This document shows positions 8,272 through 15,409 of a DNA stretch of 35,923 nt, in pieces. Below the pieces are notes generated by a model, which ran no database searches, was not told where the DNA came from, and saw only the letters and a program-made list of their open reading frames with translations. The position numbers and the translations under genes were made by a program. Numbering within the stretch: position 1 is the first letter of the stretch; each line of letters opens with the position of its first letter. Origin of the DNA: Anaerolineales bacterium (GTDB lineage: Bacteria; Chloroflexota; Anaerolineae; Anaerolineales; E44-bin32); contig SOIH01000185.1 in NCBI GenBank assembly GCA_004376895.1, forward strand, positions 1 to 35,923, in the 5' to 3' direction.

Positions 8272-9399
8272 ATGACAACTCTAGCCGAAGTGCTCGATGC
8301 GATGACCATCCCCGGAGAGCTTTACACGGCGCTCCCGAATGGGGACGTGCGCTGTTTCGCTTGTGGTCATCGCTGCCTGATTCGGGACGGTCGGCGCGGG
8401 GTATGCAAGGTCCGCTTCAACGATGGTGGAGAGTTGCGTGTTCCGTGGGGTTATGTCGCAGCTTTGCAGTGTGATCCCACCGAGAAAAAACCTTTCTACC
8501 ATCTTCTTCCGGGCTCAGATACGCTAACATTCGGGATGTTGGGCTGTGACTTCCACTGCTCCTATTGCCAGAACTGGGTCTCGTCACAAGCTTTGCGTGA
8601 TCCCGCCTCTGACGTCTCCGGAGCCTACCTGCGCCCAATCGAACCGTCCGAGATGATTGAGTACGGACTTAATATGGGGGCTCGGGTTGTGGCTTCTTCA
8701 TACAACGAGCCTTTGATCACTTCCGAATGGGCCGTCGCAGTATTCAAGGAGGCTGTGAAAGCAGGTTTGAAGTGCGCTTACGTCTCAAATGGAAACGCGA
8801 CACCGGAAGTGATTGATTATCTCAGCCCATATCTCAGCGGGTTTAAAATTGACCTCAAGACAATGCAGGACCGGAATTATCGTGAGTTGGGCGGTGTACT
8901 CCAACATGTGCTTGACAGCATCAAGTTGGCGCACGAACGGGGCCTCTGGGTGGAGGTTGTCACGCTTATCGTCCCGGGCTTCAACGACAGCACCGAGGAA
9001 TTAATGGAGGCGGCCAGGTTTATCGTCTCTGTGTCGCCGGATATTCCCTGGCATGTCACCGCATTCCACAAGAATTACCGGATGACCGATACGGAGGACA
9101 CCACTGTCGATATGCTGATCCGGGCGGCTGAGATTGGCCAGGAGGCCGGGTTGCAATATGTATATGCCGGGAACCTTCCGGGCCGGGTTGATCCTTATGA
9201 GGACACCACCTGCCCAACATGCCAACAGAGTCTGATCCGGCGTTATGGCTTTGTGATCCTGGATTATCAACTGACCGGGCAGGGAACTTGCCCACATTGT
9301 GGAATCACAATTCCCGGAATCTGGCCTGAGTCGGTCGATGAAGTGAGGTATGGTTCGGCAGCGGACCTGTTTTCAAGGCGACCGCGCATTGTCCCGTAG
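8272..9399 (+). CDS. amrS: AmmeMemoRadiSam system radical SAM enzyme (AmrS family)
   Basis: The 375-residue protein carries the radical SAM cluster motif CDFHCSYC (Cys92, Cys96, Cys99), embedded in GMLGCDFHCSYCQNW as in the AmrS/PflA-like group. An N-terminal Cys set (28, 31, 35, 45; CFACGHRCLIRDG) and a C-terminal pair of CxxC motifs (TCPTC and TCPHC) probably bind metal. Blocks such as SYNEPLI, YVSNGN, GFKIDLKTM and HVTAFHKNYRM match the family. In many genomes AmrS is accompanied by AMMECR1 and Memo domain proteins; neither is in this window. The biological substrate of the system is not established. There is no ribosome site; see the promoter at 8250. Confidence 0.9.
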   Translation: MTTLAEVLDAMTIPGELYTALPNGDVRCFACGHRCLIRDGRRGVCKVRFNDGGELRVPWGYVAALQCDPTEKKPFYHLLPGSDTLTFGMLGCDFHCSYCQNWVSSQALRDPASDVSGAYLRPIEPSEMIEYGLNMGARVVASSYNEPLITSEWAVAVFKEAVKAGLKCAYVSNGNATPEVIDYLSPYLSGFKIDLKTMQDRNYRELGGVLQHVLDSIKLAHERGLWVEVVTLIVPGFNDSTEELMEAARFIVSVSPDIPWHVTAFHKNYRMTDTEDTTVDMLIRAAEIGQEAGLQYVYAGNLPGRVDPYEDTTCPTCQQSLIRRYGFVILDYQLTGQGTCPHCGITIPGIWPESVDEVRYGSAADLFSRRPRIVP

Positions 9400-9444
9400 T
9401 ACGCCTTCGCAAATGTGGTGTTGGATCCCAGAGGAGCGTAACGG

Positions 9445-9747
9445 TTGGAAACCAAATTAATACTAACGTACGATCCAATACCGGAGCAGCGAGAGGCTTA
9501 TTTTCGTTATGTCCTGGGCGAGTTTGTGCCCACAATGGAGCAGATGGGTCTGAGGATGTGCGAATCTTGGCATACCGCTTACGGATCCTACCCTCTCAGG
9601 CTTCAAGGTTTCACAGCTGACGACAGCGATGCGATGGCAAGGATTCTGAACTCTCGAGACTTCAAGCAGCTTGAGGAACGGCTGCAGGAGTACGTGGTCA
9701 ATTACCGGCGACGCGTCGTCCCCCGTAAAAAAACTTTCCAGTTTTAG
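9445..9747 (+). CDS. Conserved-looking small protein of unknown function, TTG start
   Basis: I do not recognise this 100-residue protein. It begins with TTG at 9445, supported by GAGGAG (9431-9436) eight bases upstream; no ATG serves the frame. It lacks a signal peptide, membrane segment and cysteine motif (one Cys). The pattern of alternating strands and helices, with LGEFVPTMEQMGLRMCESWHTAYG near the start and a basic tail (NYRRRVVPRKK), is compatible with a ferredoxin-like or dimeric alpha/beta-barrel fold, but this is a guess. It lies 45 bases after amrS on the same strand and may be co-transcribed. Confidence 0.72.
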   Translation: METKLILTYDPIPEQREAYFRYVLGEFVPTMEQMGLRMCESWHTAYGSYPLRLQGFTADDSDAMARILNSRDFKQLEERLQEYVVNYRRRVVPRKKTFQF

Positions 9748-9788
9748 TCACAAAAACAAGTAATTACTCAGGCCTCTCGCGGCATTGT

Positions 9789-9965
9789 CAGTCATTCTGA
9801 GTATCCCTTCGGCGTTGCTCCCCACTCCCTTCGGTCGGGGACTTCGCCCCCGATAAAACCGGGGACTTCGCGGGATAAATTCCTCGACGAAGAATCTCGC
9901 CTATCCACAGATGTCTTTTAGGCGTATCCGAGATCCTTCGCTCCCTGTGGTTAACCAGAATGACA
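9789..9965. repeat. Palindromic intergenic repeat element, copy 1
   Basis: The left end reads GTCATTCTGAGTATCCCTTC and the right end finishes CCAGAATGACA, so the termini are inverted repeats of the form TGTCATTCTG. The inside holds short CTTCGG/CGGGGACTTCG direct repeats and a CGAAGAATCTC box. The first 30 bases (9791-9820) recur exactly at 23242-23271. There is no ORF inside. It resembles a MITE-like or REP-like element scattered between genes. Confidence 0.75.
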
Positions 9966-9991
9966 TGCCTGAGTAGTTCAATAAAAAGATA

Positions 9992-10096
9992 TTACGGGAG
10001 ATGAGCAGGTGAAGAGAACAGTCCTTCCGGCGCCTTCGGCATCAACTGCTGACGAAGCGCCATCGCGAGGCGAATTATCCAGGGTAATATCTTCAT
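9992..10096 (-). CDS. Possible 34-residue basic peptide
   Basis: A short frame begins at ATG 10096 with AAGGTG six bases upstream. It encodes a peptide starting MKILPWIIRLAMALRQQL with an amphipathic, Arg-rich first half and a Pro-rich end. It lies alone between the repeat element and the candidate small RNA, with no convincing promoter. I cannot assign a family, and chance is a real alternative. Confidence 0.22.
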   Translation of the reverse strand: MKILPWIIRLAMALRQQLMPKAPEGLFSSPAHLP

Positions 10097-10165
10097 ATTT
10101 ATCACCTTGCCGTTCTTGTTCTGTGTGCAATAGGCGCATGCATCCAGTCTGCATCCGAGTCGTCG

Positions 10166-10194
10166 GTGACAGCTTTCACAATGTGATGTATAAT
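10166..10194 (+). promoter_or_regulatory. Strong promoter of a candidate small RNA
   Basis: GTGACA (10166-10171), 17 bases, TATAAT (10189-10194) match 11 of 12 consensus positions with ideal spacing. The predicted start is near 10201. No gene follows on this strand; a terminator does. Confidence 0.6.
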
Positions 10195-10200
10195 TGCGCC

Positions 10201-10270
10201 GCCCTGGCCTATCGAACATCGCAGCTGCATTGAAACCAACCCTCACCAAAGCCCAGCCAGGGCTTTTTTT
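10201..10270 (+). ncRNA. Candidate ~70-nt small RNA
   Basis: The unit runs from the predicted start at about 10201 to the T-run of the terminator at 10248-10270. Its first eight bases, GCCCTGGC (10201-10208), are perfectly complementary to GCCAGGGC (10256-10263) inside the terminator. The RNA can therefore close end-to-end or form the terminator hairpin, but not both. No ORF with a ribosome site lies inside. The RNA family is not recognised; expression is unproven. Confidence 0.45.
10248..10270 (+). terminator. Rho-independent terminator of the candidate small RNA
   Basis: AAAGCCC (10248-10254), loop AGCCA, GGGCTTT (10260-10266), then TTTT. From 10271 to 10481 I see no gene, only a GC-rich hairpin CCGCGC/GCGCGG (10438-10453) downstream of kbl without a T-run. 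Confidence 0.75.
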
Positions 10271-10481
10271 ATATTGCAGATTGACCTGCGTTCATCGGAA
10301 CGCAAGCTGAATCGGAATTGTTTCTCTTGTCTGGAGGAGATAGCCTGATCGCCGTAAGGCTGGCGTTGCCCGTCCTCATTCGCGCGAGGCGCCCATAAGA
10401 CCTATTGGTGTCCGTCAGGATTCTAGAGAGGGAATGCCCGCGCACAGGCGCGGTATTGCTGTTGTACGGGATAGAAAGAGA

Positions 10482-11672
10482 TCAGATAACGCCCAGTTCC
10501 TGGCCAACGCTCTTGAAGGCGGCGAGTCCTTTGTCGAGGTCCTCCCGGGAGTGCGCCGCAGAGATCATCACCCGGATTCGGGCCTTGCCGCGCGGGACAG
10601 TCGGAAAACCGAGAGCCATGGCGAAGATGCCCTCCTCGAAGAGTCGCCGGCTGAAATCCTGCGCCAGGGCTGCCTCGCCCAACATGATGGGTGTGATAGG
10701 CGTTGTGCTTAGGCCGGTATCGAAACCTATCTCCCGCATTGCGCGCTTGAAGTAGTCCGTGTTTTCCCAGAGTTTGTCGACCAGATCGGTGGACTCTTCG
10801 AGTAGATTCAGAGAGGCCAGGCAAGCGGCCACATCCGGGATGGTCATTGCCGAGGAGAACAGGAAAGGACGCCCGCGCTGCCGCAGCCAGTCCACGATTA
10901 TCTGGCTGCCCGCCACTACGCCGCCGACGACGCCGAAGGCTTTCGAAAGCGTGCCCATTTCGACGTCCACTTTGCCATGCAGATTGTAGTGATCAACGAT
11001 GCCGCGCCCGCCTTTACCGAGGACGCCCTCTCCATGGGCATCATCGACCATCAGCAAGGCATCGAAATCTTGGGCTACCCCGTATAGTTTATCGAGCGGA
11101 GCGACATCCCCATCCATGCTGAATACACCATCGGTGATGATCAATGAACGACGGTAGCCATCGTCCTTACTTTTTTCTATTTGCACCCGCAGGTCATCCG
11201 GATCGCAGTGCGCGTATCGGATGACCTTGGCGCGCGAAAGTCTGCAGCCGTCGATAATACTGGCATGATTGAGTTCGTCTGAATAAATCACGTCTTCCTT
11301 GGAGACAAGAGCGGGGATCGCGGCCAGGTTGGCGTTGAATCCGGATTGGAAAGTGACCGCCGCCTCTACGCCCTTGAATGCTGCTAGGCGGCGTTCAAGC
11401 TCAAGGTGGATGGCCATCGTGCCGGCGATTGGCCGCACGGCTCCCGGGCCAACCCCGAATTCGTCGATCGCCGCCTTGGCGCTCTCGACGAGAAAGGGGT
11501 GGTTGGCGAGACCAAGGTAGTTATTCGAACAAAAGTTAAGTACTTCCTTGCCGTCCACAACAAGCCAGGCGCCTTGAGGGGAACTCAAGGTGCGGATGTT
11601 GGTAAAGAGACCGGATTTCTTCAAGTTCGAGAGTTCATCCGCGATCCACTGGGTTCTTGATTCTTCTGACAT
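10482..11672 (-). CDS. kbl: Glycine C-acetyltransferase (2-amino-3-ketobutyrate CoA ligase)
   Basis: This is a PLP enzyme of the alpha-oxoamine synthase family that joins glycine and acetyl-CoA, or runs in reverse in threonine breakdown. The 396 residues match the family length. [14 protein letters not shown], the glycine-rich [29 protein letters not shown] (Asp210 and His213 around PLP) and GTLSKAFG, with Lys244 as the PLP Schiff base, are all present. No tdh gene for threonine dehydrogenase is nearby. BioF (AON synthase) is a close relative and cannot be fully excluded from sequence alone, but no bio genes flank it. It follows the GIY-YIG gene by 13 bases and is probably in its operon. Confidence 0.88.
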   Translation of the reverse strand: MSEESRTQWIADELSNLKKSGLFTNIRTLSSPQGAWLVVDGKEVLNFCSNNYLGLANHPFLVESAKAAIDEFGVGPGAVRPIAGTMAIHLELERRLAAFKGVEAAVTFQSGFNANLAAIPALVSKEDVIYSDELNHASIIDGCRLSRAKVIRYAHCDPDDLRVQIEKSKDDGYRRSLIITDGVFSMDGDVAPLDKLYGVAQDFDALLMVDDAHGEGVLGKGGRGIVDHYNLHGKVDVEMGTLSKAFGVVGGVVAGSQIIVDWLRQRGRPFLFSSAMTIPDVAACLASLNLLEESTDLVDKLWENTDYFKRAMREIGFDTGLSTTPITPIMLGEAALAQDFSRRLFEEGIFAMALGFPTVPRGKARIRVMISAAHSREDLDKGLAAFKSVGQELGVI

Positions 11673-11685
11673 TGATCTCCTCGCG

Positions 11686-11958
11686 TTAATTATTTGGTGC
11701 TTCTTCCATCGCGGAAGTGATGATCAGCGCTTCCTTTCGGTCATGCGAGAGGCGCTTTATCCTTAGTTCGCGGCGTTGTGCTGCGGACCGATCGGGCTGG
11801 CGCTCTGTATAAACGAGCTGTAAGGGGCGTCGTGAGCGCGTGTAACGTGCGCCTCGGCCAGCGCTGTGTTCCTTCAGACGACGGGTGGGATTCGTTGACC
11901 AGCCTGTGTAGAACGATCCGTCGGCGCATTCGATGATGTAACAGAAATACTCGGACAC
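11686..11958 (-). CDS. GIY-YIG domain protein (UPF0213/YhbQ-like)
   Basis: A GTG start at 11958 gives a 90-residue protein, the normal size for this family; a longer frame to ATG 12063 adds 35 residues with no similarity. It is a single GIY-YIG nuclease fold: [18 protein letters not shown], where the family's GIY/YIG tyrosines appear as CYI and YTG, then [20 protein letters not shown] and a C-terminal [10 protein letters not shown] segment. The catalytic-type Arg of LKEH context and Tyr of FYTG are present. Such proteins are thought to act on DNA, possibly branched or damaged, but the role is not settled. The -10 TATAAT at 11965-11970 puts the start of transcription on the GTG. Confidence 0.85.
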   Translation of the reverse strand: MSEYFCYIIECADGSFYTGWSTNPTRRLKEHSAGRGARYTRSRRPLQLVYTERQPDRSAAQRRELRIKRLSHDRKEALIITSAMEEAPNN

Positions 11959-11964
11959 GGGGGC

Positions 11965-11970
11965 ATTATA
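11965..11970 (-). promoter_or_regulatory. -10 element placing the transcript start at the GIY-YIG start codon
   Basis: The minus strand reads TATAAT with TTGGTC 17 bases upstream (weak -35). The expected start of transcription is at about 11958, exactly the GTG start codon, so the message would be leaderless. Confidence 0.45.
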
Positions 11971-12137
11971 CGTCTCCCTGCACAAGTGACCAAATCCAGG
12001 GGGAGCCCCTCGAAGGGTATGTTTGTATGACCGAAGTTGATGGGAGGATTTCGAGATTGCCATCGAGCAGCCACTGCGCTTGAGAATGTGGTCTCAAGGG
12101 CATGTGCAGCGATATATGGCTATTTTCTCTCAGGTAC

Positions 12138-13127
12138 CTACTTGCCCTCGCTTGGTTTCGCTCGGCGAAAGCCGAGCAAATTTGCAAAGATCCCGGCCGA
12201 TGTAATTCTCTCCGCCGGTCGCAGCTCAGCGCTGGCCCAATCGTTCTGTTCACGCGCTCGAATCCAGGATTGGTGCGCGCGATCGGCTTCCTTTAGATAG
12301 TCAGATATTCCCGGTCCATCTTCTTCCGCCAGCACCTCGCGCAGGTCATGCAATTCTTGGATGAATTGGTCGAGTTTATCGAGGACTTTCTGTCGATTCA
12401 AAATCAAACGCTTCTCAAAGACAGTTAACGGAATAGTACTGCATAAGCTCGTCGCATGCGCGAAGTTGCGACCGGCTACGCGCTGGAGCTCCTTCCAGGA
12501 TGTGGAGTGTGCGGCTGCCTGAAGAAGTGCGGCGCTTAGCAGGACTGGGAGCTCCTCCGTGGATGCCAGCGTGGCATCGTGCTCGTGCAAGTCGATGAAG
12601 AAAGGGGTGGCTTCGATGATTGATGCCAGGTTAACCGCCACAGCCAAAGCGATTTCCGAGGCATTGAGCGGAGCGATGATAGCGAGCATTCCATCCGCGT
12701 AGAGATCCGCGCGAGGCTCTTCTGATGGCGCTCCCCCGCTCGTCAGGCTTGATGGACCGACGATGGGTGTAGCGCCGATGTACGATCTCCCTTCAGGAAG
12801 ATATTCCTCTGCCCACTTAAAGAAAGGTGCCTTTACTTGAGCAGTCTCTATGATGACGGCGCCCTCTTTAGTTTTTGCCCCGAGATGTTCAAGGTAGACC
12901 TCAACTTCGTCTATGGGAAGGGAGAAGATCACGATGTCTGCGCTCGCGATCGATTTTCGGGGATGAGATACAAGGCGATCGACAGCGCCAGCCTTTTCGG
13001 CGCGCTTTGAAAGAAGCCGATCGGGATCAAATCCGATTCGAACGATATCGCCATCTGCGTCATTGAGCGCCATACCGAGTGAGGCGCCAACCTGATCCAA
13101 ACCGATGAGTAGTATTTCGTATGCCAT
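12138..13127 (-). CDS. Degenerate prephenate dehydrogenase (TyrA)-like protein
   Basis: The 329 residues follow the TyrA plan: an N-terminal Rossmann domain and a helical dimerisation domain. The nucleotide loop is present but altered (LIGLDQVGASLG in place of GxGxxG), followed by GFDPDR. DIVIFSLPIDEV matches the family's VxAVP region. However, the segment that should read DVGSVK with a catalytic Ser is ETAQVK, and GGHPMAG with the catalytic His is GATPIVG. Both residues that TyrA uses for catalysis are gone. DLHEHDATLAST...LLSAALLQ is the helical domain's conserved stretch. It is likely an NAD(P)-binding protein with a changed reaction. It is the last gene of the M50-HD-TyrA-like operon, 9 bases after the HD gene. 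Confidence 0.75.
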   Translation of the reverse strand: MAYEILLIGLDQVGASLGMALNDADGDIVRIGFDPDRLLSKRAEKAGAVDRLVSHPRKSIASADIVIFSLPIDEVEVYLEHLGAKTKEGAVIIETAQVKAPFFKWAEEYLPEGRSYIGATPIVGPSSLTSGGAPSEEPRADLYADGMLAIIAPLNASEIALAVAVNLASIIEATPFFIDLHEHDATLASTEELPVLLSAALLQAAAHSTSWKELQRVAGRNFAHATSLCSTIPLTVFEKRLILNRQKVLDKLDQFIQELHDLREVLAEEDGPGISDYLKEADRAHQSWIRAREQNDWASAELRPAERITSAGIFANLLGFRRAKPSEGK

Positions 13128-13136
13128 TTTGATACC

Positions 13137-13655
13137 TCAATTCATCCCGTCGGCTGCTTGCAGCCGTTTAATGAGTTCCTGAACATTCTTCCTAATGGAT
13201 GGTAGCGCATGCTCTTGATGGTAGCGAATAAGGGTGACCAGCGTTTCTGAGCCGCCCTCTTGTTGGACCAATGCAGCCCCCCACTCGGGGTGCTGGAGTG
13301 CGACGACGAATGGTTTTCGCCAGCCGCGCGGTTCACCCTGGCCCCAATTTAATACCTGATTTGGGAGTATCTGGTTCGTTACCACAACTAGAGAACGCTC
13401 CCAGGCTCGCAGCGAATTCTGGGACTTTCCCACATCATGCAACAGAGCAGCCATCAAGAGGTCCGAATTCTCCTCCCCTTGGTCAACCAGCGTCTGAAAC
13501 ACCCGAATACCGTGAGATTGATCTGGGTCACTCATCCGGAAAAAGAGCGCAGCCAAAGACGGATCGAGTATCTTAAAGACGAACCTTCTATGATCTCGCT
13601 TTCGTTTGGCGGTGAGCAGGTGTCGGAATTGACCCGCTCGATAAGATATTCCCAT
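13137..13655 (-). CDS. HD domain protein
   Basis: A 172-residue metal-dependent phosphohydrolase-type protein. The HD signature is visible as SHGIRVF (His48), then ALLHDVGKS (His73-Asp74), followed by HPEWGAAL and IRYHQEH, which fit later metal ligands. HD proteins hydrolyse nucleotides or phosphate esters; the substrate is unknown. The first 40 residues are a basic, helical extension without a membrane segment. It starts 3 bases after the stop of the site-2 protease gene with no clear ribosome site, which suggests translational coupling. The position between a membrane protease and a TyrA-like protein is unusual. Confidence 0.8.
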   Translation of the reverse strand: MGISYRAGQFRHLLTAKRKRDHRRFVFKILDPSLAALFFRMSDPDQSHGIRVFQTLVDQGEENSDLLMAALLHDVGKSQNSLRAWERSLVVVTNQILPNQVLNWGQGEPRGWRKPFVVALQHPEWGAALVQQEGGSETLVTLIRYHQEHALPSIRKNVQELIKRLQAADGMN

Positions 13656-13658
13656 ATG

Positions 13659-14285
13659 CTAGAGGACGAGCAGCCTCATGATGCTCATTGCGGGTTTCAG
13701 CACAACGACCCCGAGGATATCTAAACTTCCAAAGCTCCCAAGGATGATTAAACCCATCAGGATATACATCCCATAGGGTCGTATCTGCAGCAGGATCTCC
13801 TGACCGCGCGGCGGGAGGAAAAAATCGAGAATTTTCTCTCCATCGAGCGGAAAAATCGGAAGGAGGTTGAAGAAAAGCAGGATTAGATTGATCCAGATGA
13901 ATTCCACAAAGAATTGGGAGAGGAAGGATGAGGATGTAACTGAGATCAGTCCAGCCCGAATCGGGATCGTGGCGACAATGGCGAGCAAGAGATTTGAGAA
14001 TGGGCCCGCGCCGGCGACGATCATTAACCCGGCTGGAGATCTGCGCCGAATGGCGTATGGATTGATTTGTACAGGGCGAGCCCAACCGAAGCCGGCGATA
14101 ATGAGCATCAACGAACCTACCGGATCGAGATGAACGAGGGGATTAAGCGTAAGCCGACCTTGCAGACGGGGTGTGTCGTCTCCGAATTGGTCGGCAGCCA
14201 GGGCATGTGAAAACTCATGCACAGTAAAGGCAATTACCAGTGTTAAAACACGTGAAATTAACGTAGTAAGCGATAAACCCAACAT
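13659..14285 (-). CDS. Site-2 protease family membrane metalloprotease (M50)
   Basis: The 208-residue multi-pass membrane protein carries HEFSH at residues 23-27 (zinc motif HExxH) inside the first helix, and NLLPIFPLDG (140-149), where Asp148 is the third zinc ligand. About five or six membrane segments are visible, including 55-67, 88-108 and 126-142. It belongs to the short, PDZ-free group of S2P enzymes, which cut within membranes. The substrate is unknown; an anti-sigma factor is typical elsewhere, but none is here. It is the first gene of the operon with the HD and TyrA-like genes. An extended -10 lies immediately upstream. Confidence 0.9.
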   Translation of the reverse strand: MLGLSLTTLISRVLTLVIAFTVHEFSHALAADQFGDDTPRLQGRLTLNPLVHLDPVGSLMLIIAGFGWARPVQINPYAIRRRSPAGLMIVAGAGPFSNLLLAIVATIPIRAGLISVTSSSFLSQFFVEFIWINLILLFFNLLPIFPLDGEKILDFFLPPRGQEILLQIRPYGMYILMGLIILGSFGSLDILGVVVLKPAMSIMRLLVL

Positions 14286-14294
14286 GACGGACGG

Positions 14295-14303
14295 ATTATA
14301 CCA
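14295..14303 (-). promoter_or_regulatory. Extended -10 promoter of the site-2 protease operon
   Basis: The minus strand reads TGGTATAAT (TGnTATAAT). The expected start is about 14288, 3 bases before the ATG at 14285, so the mRNA should be leaderless or nearly so. There is no Shine-Dalgarno sequence. Confidence 0.6.
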
Positions 14304-14313
14304 TTTAGGCGGG

Positions 14314-14322
14314 TGTTATAAT
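14314..14322 (+). promoter_or_regulatory. Extended -10 promoter, divergent, toward DUF951
   Basis: The plus strand reads TGTTATAAT (TGnTATAAT), 11 bases from the opposing promoter at 14295-14303. The start would be near 14329, leaving a leader of about 128 bases before the DUF951 gene. The two promoters must compete for RNA polymerase. Confidence 0.5.
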
Positions 14323-14456
14323 CCGGCTCCCTGGGGATAATCCGTGTGTGTATTTAGCCATTTGTCTACCCTATGACGAGTCTGCAATAGACTTCATGGG
14401 TGGAGAACCGGAACAATCTTGATTGAGCTCTCAGGACCAAGTATCAGCGAGTCTTT

Positions 14457-14657
14457 ATGCTCCCAGAAATCCAATTGGACGATGTAATTCGCCTGCGCAA
14501 GCCACATCCCTGCGGCGGCACGGATTGGATTGTGGTGCGTATCGGTGCGGATATCGGGCTGAAATGTCTGGGCTGCGGTCGCAGGATTCTGCTTCCACGG
14601 AGAGAGGTCGCGCGTAGAATGAAAAAGCGCCTCCCCAGAGATGAGGAGAACGCTTAG
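14457..14657 (+). CDS. DUF951 family protein
   Basis: A 66-residue protein with the full DUF951 pattern: [42 protein letters not shown]. Three cysteines (CGG, KCLGCG) and the KPHPCG block suggest a small zinc-ribbon-like fold. The family is widespread in Firmicutes and Chloroflexota and often sits near ychF or parB; neither is present here. No function is established. The ribosome site is weak (GCGAG 7 bases before ATG). Confidence 0.9.
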   Translation: MLPEIQLDDVIRLRKPHPCGGTDWIVVRIGADIGLKCLGCGRRILLPRREVARRMKKRLPRDEENA

Positions 14658-14720
14658 TTGTGAGCGGGGCATTGATCAGTTAAGCAGCGATTTACTCGCC
14701 CTTAGCCGGGACAGGCGGGC

Positions 14721-14864
14721 TCAGATTGCGGCAACCACGGTGCTGAACATGTTTCCCACAGCAGAGCCAAAAAGGGCCACAATGATGACGACGATAATCG
14801 CAACGAGCACGAGTATCATGGCGTACTCAACCAGCCCCTGTCCCCTTTGATAGAGATGATTCAT
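14721..14864 (-). CDS. flp: Flp/Tad-type IVb pilin
   Basis: A 47-residue prepilin: MNHLYQRG, then QGLVEYAMILVLVAIIVVIIVALFG and a short tail GSAVGNMFSTVVAAI. The basic leader ends in Gly8, the expected prepilin peptidase site, which puts Glu at +5 and Tyr at +6 as in Flp pilins. The rest is one long membrane helix that forms the pilus core. GGAG is 7 bases before the ATG. The AT-rich DNA upstream (14880-14925) should hold its promoter. No tad assembly genes are in the window, so this is an isolated pilin gene served from elsewhere. Confidence 0.9.
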   Translation of the reverse strand: MNHLYQRGQGLVEYAMILVLVAIIVVIIVALFGSAVGNMFSTVVAAI

Positions 14865-14997
14865 AGATGTCTCCAAATAATATAAGCAATAATATAACTA
14901 AGTATAGGGCAGGTTATATGAAACCAACAATAGCCCCGCGGTCCAGCGACGATAAATTTTGGTTTCTAGCTTGCGAAGCTAGCCGAAAGGTGCTCTC

Positions 14998-15318
14998 ATG
15001 CACAAACTCATGATCCTTTTTAAGCGATCTGCAGACTCTCTTGATATGGAGACACGGTGGAGTAATGAGTTTGTGAAGCGGGCCGAGGCGATGCCGGGTC
15101 TTCGCCGGGTAAGTGTGAGCCGTGTAACCGGAGGACTCTCGGGGGAAGTGGATTTGCACATGGTGCACGAGTTCTATTTCGACGATTTACAGGCGCTGCA
15201 ACAAGCGCTCGCCTCGCCTGAAGGCCAGATCGCGGGCAAGGCGCTGATGTCCTTCGCGTCGGAGCACGTGACCTTGTGCTTTGCTGAATCCATGGAGGAG
15301 GCTCGCGGAGAAAATTGA
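14998..15318 (+). CDS. EthD family protein
   Basis: A 106-residue dimeric alpha/beta-barrel protein of the EthD type, starting HKLMILFKRSAD. Recognised blocks are FVKRAEAMPGLRRVSVSRV, LHMVHEFYFDD, and QALASPEGQIAGKALMSFA followed by HVTLCFAE. The family includes helpers of ether-degrading P450 systems and many stand-alone proteins of unknown role. No P450 or ferredoxin gene is nearby, so the role here is open. AAAGGTG lies before the ATG. Its last 38 bases overlap only the spurious upstream extension of the next gene. Confidence 0.82.
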   Translation: MHKLMILFKRSADSLDMETRWSNEFVKRAEAMPGLRRVSVSRVTGGLSGEVDLHMVHEFYFDDLQALQQALASPEGQIAGKALMSFASEHVTLCFAESMEEARGEN

Positions 15319-15409
15319 CCTGCCGCAGAATTGGAATGGCCAATCGCCTATTAATGGATCATCACTTATATGTACACAGCTTATCAACCCCAGGAAAAGG
15401 AATTTTAAT

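Noticed and set aside
10438-10453. CCGCGC/GCGCGG hairpin downstream of kbl.
   Set aside because: It lacks a T-tract on the minus strand; it may stabilise the mRNA end but cannot be called an intrinsic terminator.
12159-12176. GCTCGG/CCGAGC hairpin near the end of the TyrA-like gene.
   Set aside because: It lies within the coding sequence and has no T-run on either side, so it is not a terminator.
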